DNA from: Gammaproteobacteria bacterium RIFCSPLOWO2_02_FULL_56_15
GTDB taxonomy: Bacteria > Pseudomonadota > Gammaproteobacteria > Eutrophobiales > Eutrophobiaceae
Direction: 5' to 3'
NCBI GenBank assembly: GCA_001801825.1
Contig: MGYR01000071.1
Span: forward strand, 1-6,405
DNA: 6,405 nucleotides
A model generated the notes under the pieces. That model ran no database searches. It was given only the letters and a program-made list of their open reading frames with translations, and had not been told where the DNA came from. Positions 4,757-6,405 of this stretch are shown piece after piece; the first letter of the stretch is position 1; every line of letters begins with the position of its first letter. The translations under genes were made by a program, and so were the position numbers.

Positions 4757-6078
4757 CGCACCACGTTGATCAGCGTCCGGACATGCTCGTCCGTGGTCGT
4801 GTCGATGCCGGCGCCGTTGGCGAGGATGAATCCTCCGGTGTTCGCGAACAGTCCCAACAGATTTTCGCAGTAGGCCCGTAGTTGATCGGTGCTGCCCGCG
4901 TACATCAGCGAGGAAGGTACGTTGCCCATGACGCATAAGCTGCCGCCGAGGAGGTCCGCGACCCGCCGCATGTCGGTTTGATCGAAGAACCAGATCGCGC
5001 GCCTGCGGGGATAATCGGCGATGACTTCCAGGCGGTTGTTGTAGGTCCCCTCGGCAAAGAGCATCGGGATGATTCCCTCCTCGTTCAGCCCCTCCATCAC
5101 GGCGCGCAGGGTCGGCCAGTAGAAGTTGCGGAATTGCTTGTCGGACATGAAGGCATCGGCCCCCTTGTGCAACGGGAAGGTGACGGTCGCCCGTCCGAAG
5201 TGGTCGCAGGAGCGCACGGTGTCGTCGATGATGATCGGGACCAAAGTCTCGCAGGCTGCCCGCACCTGCTCCGGCCGCCGGTACAGATCGGTCATGATCC
5301 CCTGGGTGCCCCGCAGGGTGTCGCCGATGATGTCGAAAGGCGCCTTGGCGAAAGGCGGGCTCATCAGGGACGGATAACCCTCCGCGGAGAGTCGCATTCC
5401 TATCTCCCGCGCCACGGCCAGGCACTGCATGGCCTCAGTCCCGGCCGCCATGAGTTTTTGCAGCATCTCCTGCACCTCCGGCATACCGAAGGGCAGGACA
5501 TCCGTCCCGACCTGGGGCAGCTCGCTGAAGGTGGGCAGGGTCGGCATCCGGCGCAGGGGCTCCAGGGCCCCGAATACCCGCGGCAGGTAATGTCGCATCC
5601 AGTATCCGGAAGGGTCCCGGATCAGGGCCGGATAGTCATCGGCGCTCATGTATTCGCCGTCCAAGGTCTGAAACATCTGGCTGTCCGGCAGGCCGTGACC
5701 GGCCCAGATGTAAACCTTGTAATCGAGGAGATCCCAGACCCGACCCGGCAGGGGCGCCGCCATGATGGCGACATCGGGCTGGAATTCCCGGTGAAAATCC
5801 AGCACCGGTTGCAGGGCGCAGTCATAATTGTAAAGCAGATCGTAACCGGTGAATCCGGCCCGCTTCACGAGATAGGAGCCGATCACCGGGATCGCCGGCA
5901 CCCGTGACGCCCCGGTGCACTGAATGGCATTATGCAGGATCCGGATCCGGCGCCGCCAGGCCGAGGCTGCTTTCGGTGTGCTGAAGTCAACCCCGGACGC
6001 CGCTTCCACATGTTTGAGACGCAACCGAATCCGTTCGTCTATCCCGAGGTTCCCCCAGTTTTCCGGTTTTTCAAACAT
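4753..6078 (-). CDS. Uroporphyrinogen decarboxylase (URO-D/MtaA/CmuA) superfamily protein
   Basis: From the chosen start the product is 441 residues and falls in the URO-D/MtaA/CmuA superfamily, TIM-barrel enzymes that decarboxylate uroporphyrinogen or move methyl groups between corrinoids and thiols. Recognisable blocks are PPFAKAPFDIIGDTLRGTQG (241-260), FPLHKGADAFMS (301-312), GIIPMLFAEGTYNNRLEVI (335-353), FFDQTDM (364-370), MGNVPSSLM (384-392) and GGFILANGAGID (415-426). It is longer than HemE (about 350 aa), with a long N-terminal region. The HxC zinc motif of MtaA/MtbA-type methyltransferases is replaced by FAEG (341-344), so neither HemE nor a thiol methyltransferase activity can be assumed. 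The frame extends upstream to an ATG at 6159, but that ATG overlaps a perfect -10 box, and the extra 27 residues are Asn/Arg-rich and unlike a domain. The ATG at 6076-6078 is therefore preferred, although its Shine-Dalgarno site (GAGA) is weak. The gene appears monocistronic. Confidence 0.85.
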   Translation of the reverse strand: MFEKPENWGNLGIDERIRLRLKHVEAASGVDFSTPKAASAWRRRIRILHNAIQCTGASRVPAIPVIGSYLVKRAGFTGYDLLYNYDCALQPVLDFHREFQPDVAIMAAPLPGRVWDLLDYKVYIWAGHGLPDSQMFQTLDGEYMSADDYPALIRDPSGYWMRHYLPRVFGALEPLRRMPTLPTFSELPQVGTDVLPFGMPEVQEMLQKLMAAGTEAMQCLAVAREIGMRLSAEGYPSLMSPPFAKAPFDIIGDTLRGTQGIMTDLYRRPEQVRAACETLVPIIIDDTVRSCDHFGRATVTFPLHKGADAFMSDKQFRNFYWPTLRAVMEGLNEEGIIPMLFAEGTYNNRLEVIADYPRRRAIWFFDQTDMRRVADLLGGSLCVMGNVPSSLMYAGSTDQLRAYCENLLGLFANTGGFILANGAGIDTTTDEHVRTLINVVR

Positions 6079-6157
6079 CGCTGTTCTCGCATTATTGTTG
6101 TTGTATTGCGTCTCTGCCCGATTACCATCACGCTTGGACGCCCCCCGGGCTTCGGGC

Positions 6158-6185
6158 ATTATAGCCAGTCAACCGCGGGCGGCAA
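6158..6185 (-). promoter_or_regulatory. Promoter of the URO-D-like gene
   Basis: On the minus strand there is a perfect -10 TATAAT (6158-6163), spaced 16 bp from a -35-like TTGCCG (6180-6185, 4/6). Transcription would start near 6150, giving a leader of about 70 nt before the ATG at 6078. The upstream candidate start codon at 6157-6159 shares bases with the -10 box and so should lie outside the transcript. Good match, not tested. Confidence 0.6.
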
Positions 6186-6203
6186 TCACCGTTTTGTTAC
6201 ATA

Positions 6204-6287
6204 ATGTAGGGGCAGGCACAAGGCCTGCCCAGGGCGATCAGAACGGTGCCGGTATACGGGCAACCACGAGGGTTGCCCCTACGGGGA
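6204..6287. repeat. 84-bp double-hairpin repeat, copy A
   Basis: This unit has two hairpins: GGGCAGGC/GCCTGCCC (6210-6217, 6223-6230; loop ACAAG) and GGGCAACC/GGTTGCCC (6258-6265, 6271-6278; loop ACGAG). An outer inverted pair, GTAGGGGCA (6206-6214) and TGCCCCTAC (6274-6282), bounds a 77-bp core. It lies just upstream of the URO-D-like promoter. It belongs to a type of dispersed intergenic repeat common in environmental bacterial genomes and shows no coding content. Confidence 0.85.
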
Positions 6288-6321
6288 AGGCGTCCGATTG
6301 CCCATACCCGTTACGCATCTG

Positions 6322-6405
6322 ATGTAGGGGCAGGCCTTGTGCCTGCCCAGGGTGACCAGAACGGTGCCGGTATACGGGCAACCACGAGGGTTGCCCCTAC
6401 GGGGA
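6322..6405. repeat. 84-bp double-hairpin repeat, copy B
   Basis: This is the second copy, 118 bp after copy A, identical apart from two single-base changes (at 6352 and 6355) and the first hairpin, which is exactly inverted: loop CTTGT (6336-6340) instead of ACAAG. The second hairpin (6376-6396) and the outer GTAGGGGCA/TGCCCCTAC arms are unchanged. The window ends at the end of this copy, so further copies may follow. Confidence 0.85.

Noticed and set aside
4978..5907. A 309-codon + strand frame inside the URO-D-like gene
   Set aside because: It is an antisense shadow with no domain and no plausible initiation region, while the opposite strand has clear superfamily motifs.

Overview
The window is bacterial DNA of moderately high GC (a sampled part of the MATE gene is about 63% GC by hand count). 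Proteobacterial-looking genes are separated by palindromic dispersed repeats. The gene content (MATE exporter, RES-Xre toxin-antitoxin pair, URO-D-like protein, D-2-hydroxyacid dehydrogenase) and repeats of the REP type and the 'GTAGGGGCA...TGCCCCTAC' type would fit a gammaproteobacterium or a related environmental proteobacterium. This assignment is an inference and no gene here settles it.

Layout. Positions 1-162 hold the 3' end of a small + strand gene. Positions 163-492 hold no gene. They contain a composite repeat: two direct 32-bp copies lying between 26-bp inverted arms, with a second short hairpin motif repeated after each copy. A D-2-hydroxyacid dehydrogenase with a predicted signal peptide follows on the minus strand (493-1644). 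Across a 212-bp divergent intergenic region with a perfect 7-bp-arm palindrome lies a MATE multidrug/toxin exporter on the + strand (1857-3224). Positions 3225-3544 contain a REP-like hairpin, a possible AbiEii-like scrap and then a promoter/operator. That promoter drives a two-gene RES-Xre toxin-antitoxin operon (3545-4452), joined by a 4-nt overlap. Directly after it comes an AT-richer stretch (about 40% GC) holding a 78-codon remnant of an S24 (LexA-like) peptidase domain. A URO-D/MtaA-superfamily gene runs convergently on the minus strand (4753-6078) from a promoter with a perfect TATAAT. The window ends in two 84-bp direct repeats, each made of two hairpins.

How the genes relate. The dehydrogenase and MATE genes are divergent and may share a regulatory region, but nothing shows a joint pathway. 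The antitoxin and toxin form a self-contained module, predicted to be autoregulated through a palindrome that encloses the -10 box and to act by depleting NAD+. The broken fragments on either side of this pair suggest a worn defence or mobile locus in which the TA pair is the surviving functional part. The URO-D-like gene appears monocistronic, with no corrinoid-protein or methyltransferase partner in view.

I see no clearly new multi-gene system. The points most worth a second look are the exported dehydrogenase, the MATE protein with Asn in place of the usual TM1 Asp, the URO-D homologue without the HxC zinc motif, the TA pair flanked by remnants, and the two unusual repeat structures.
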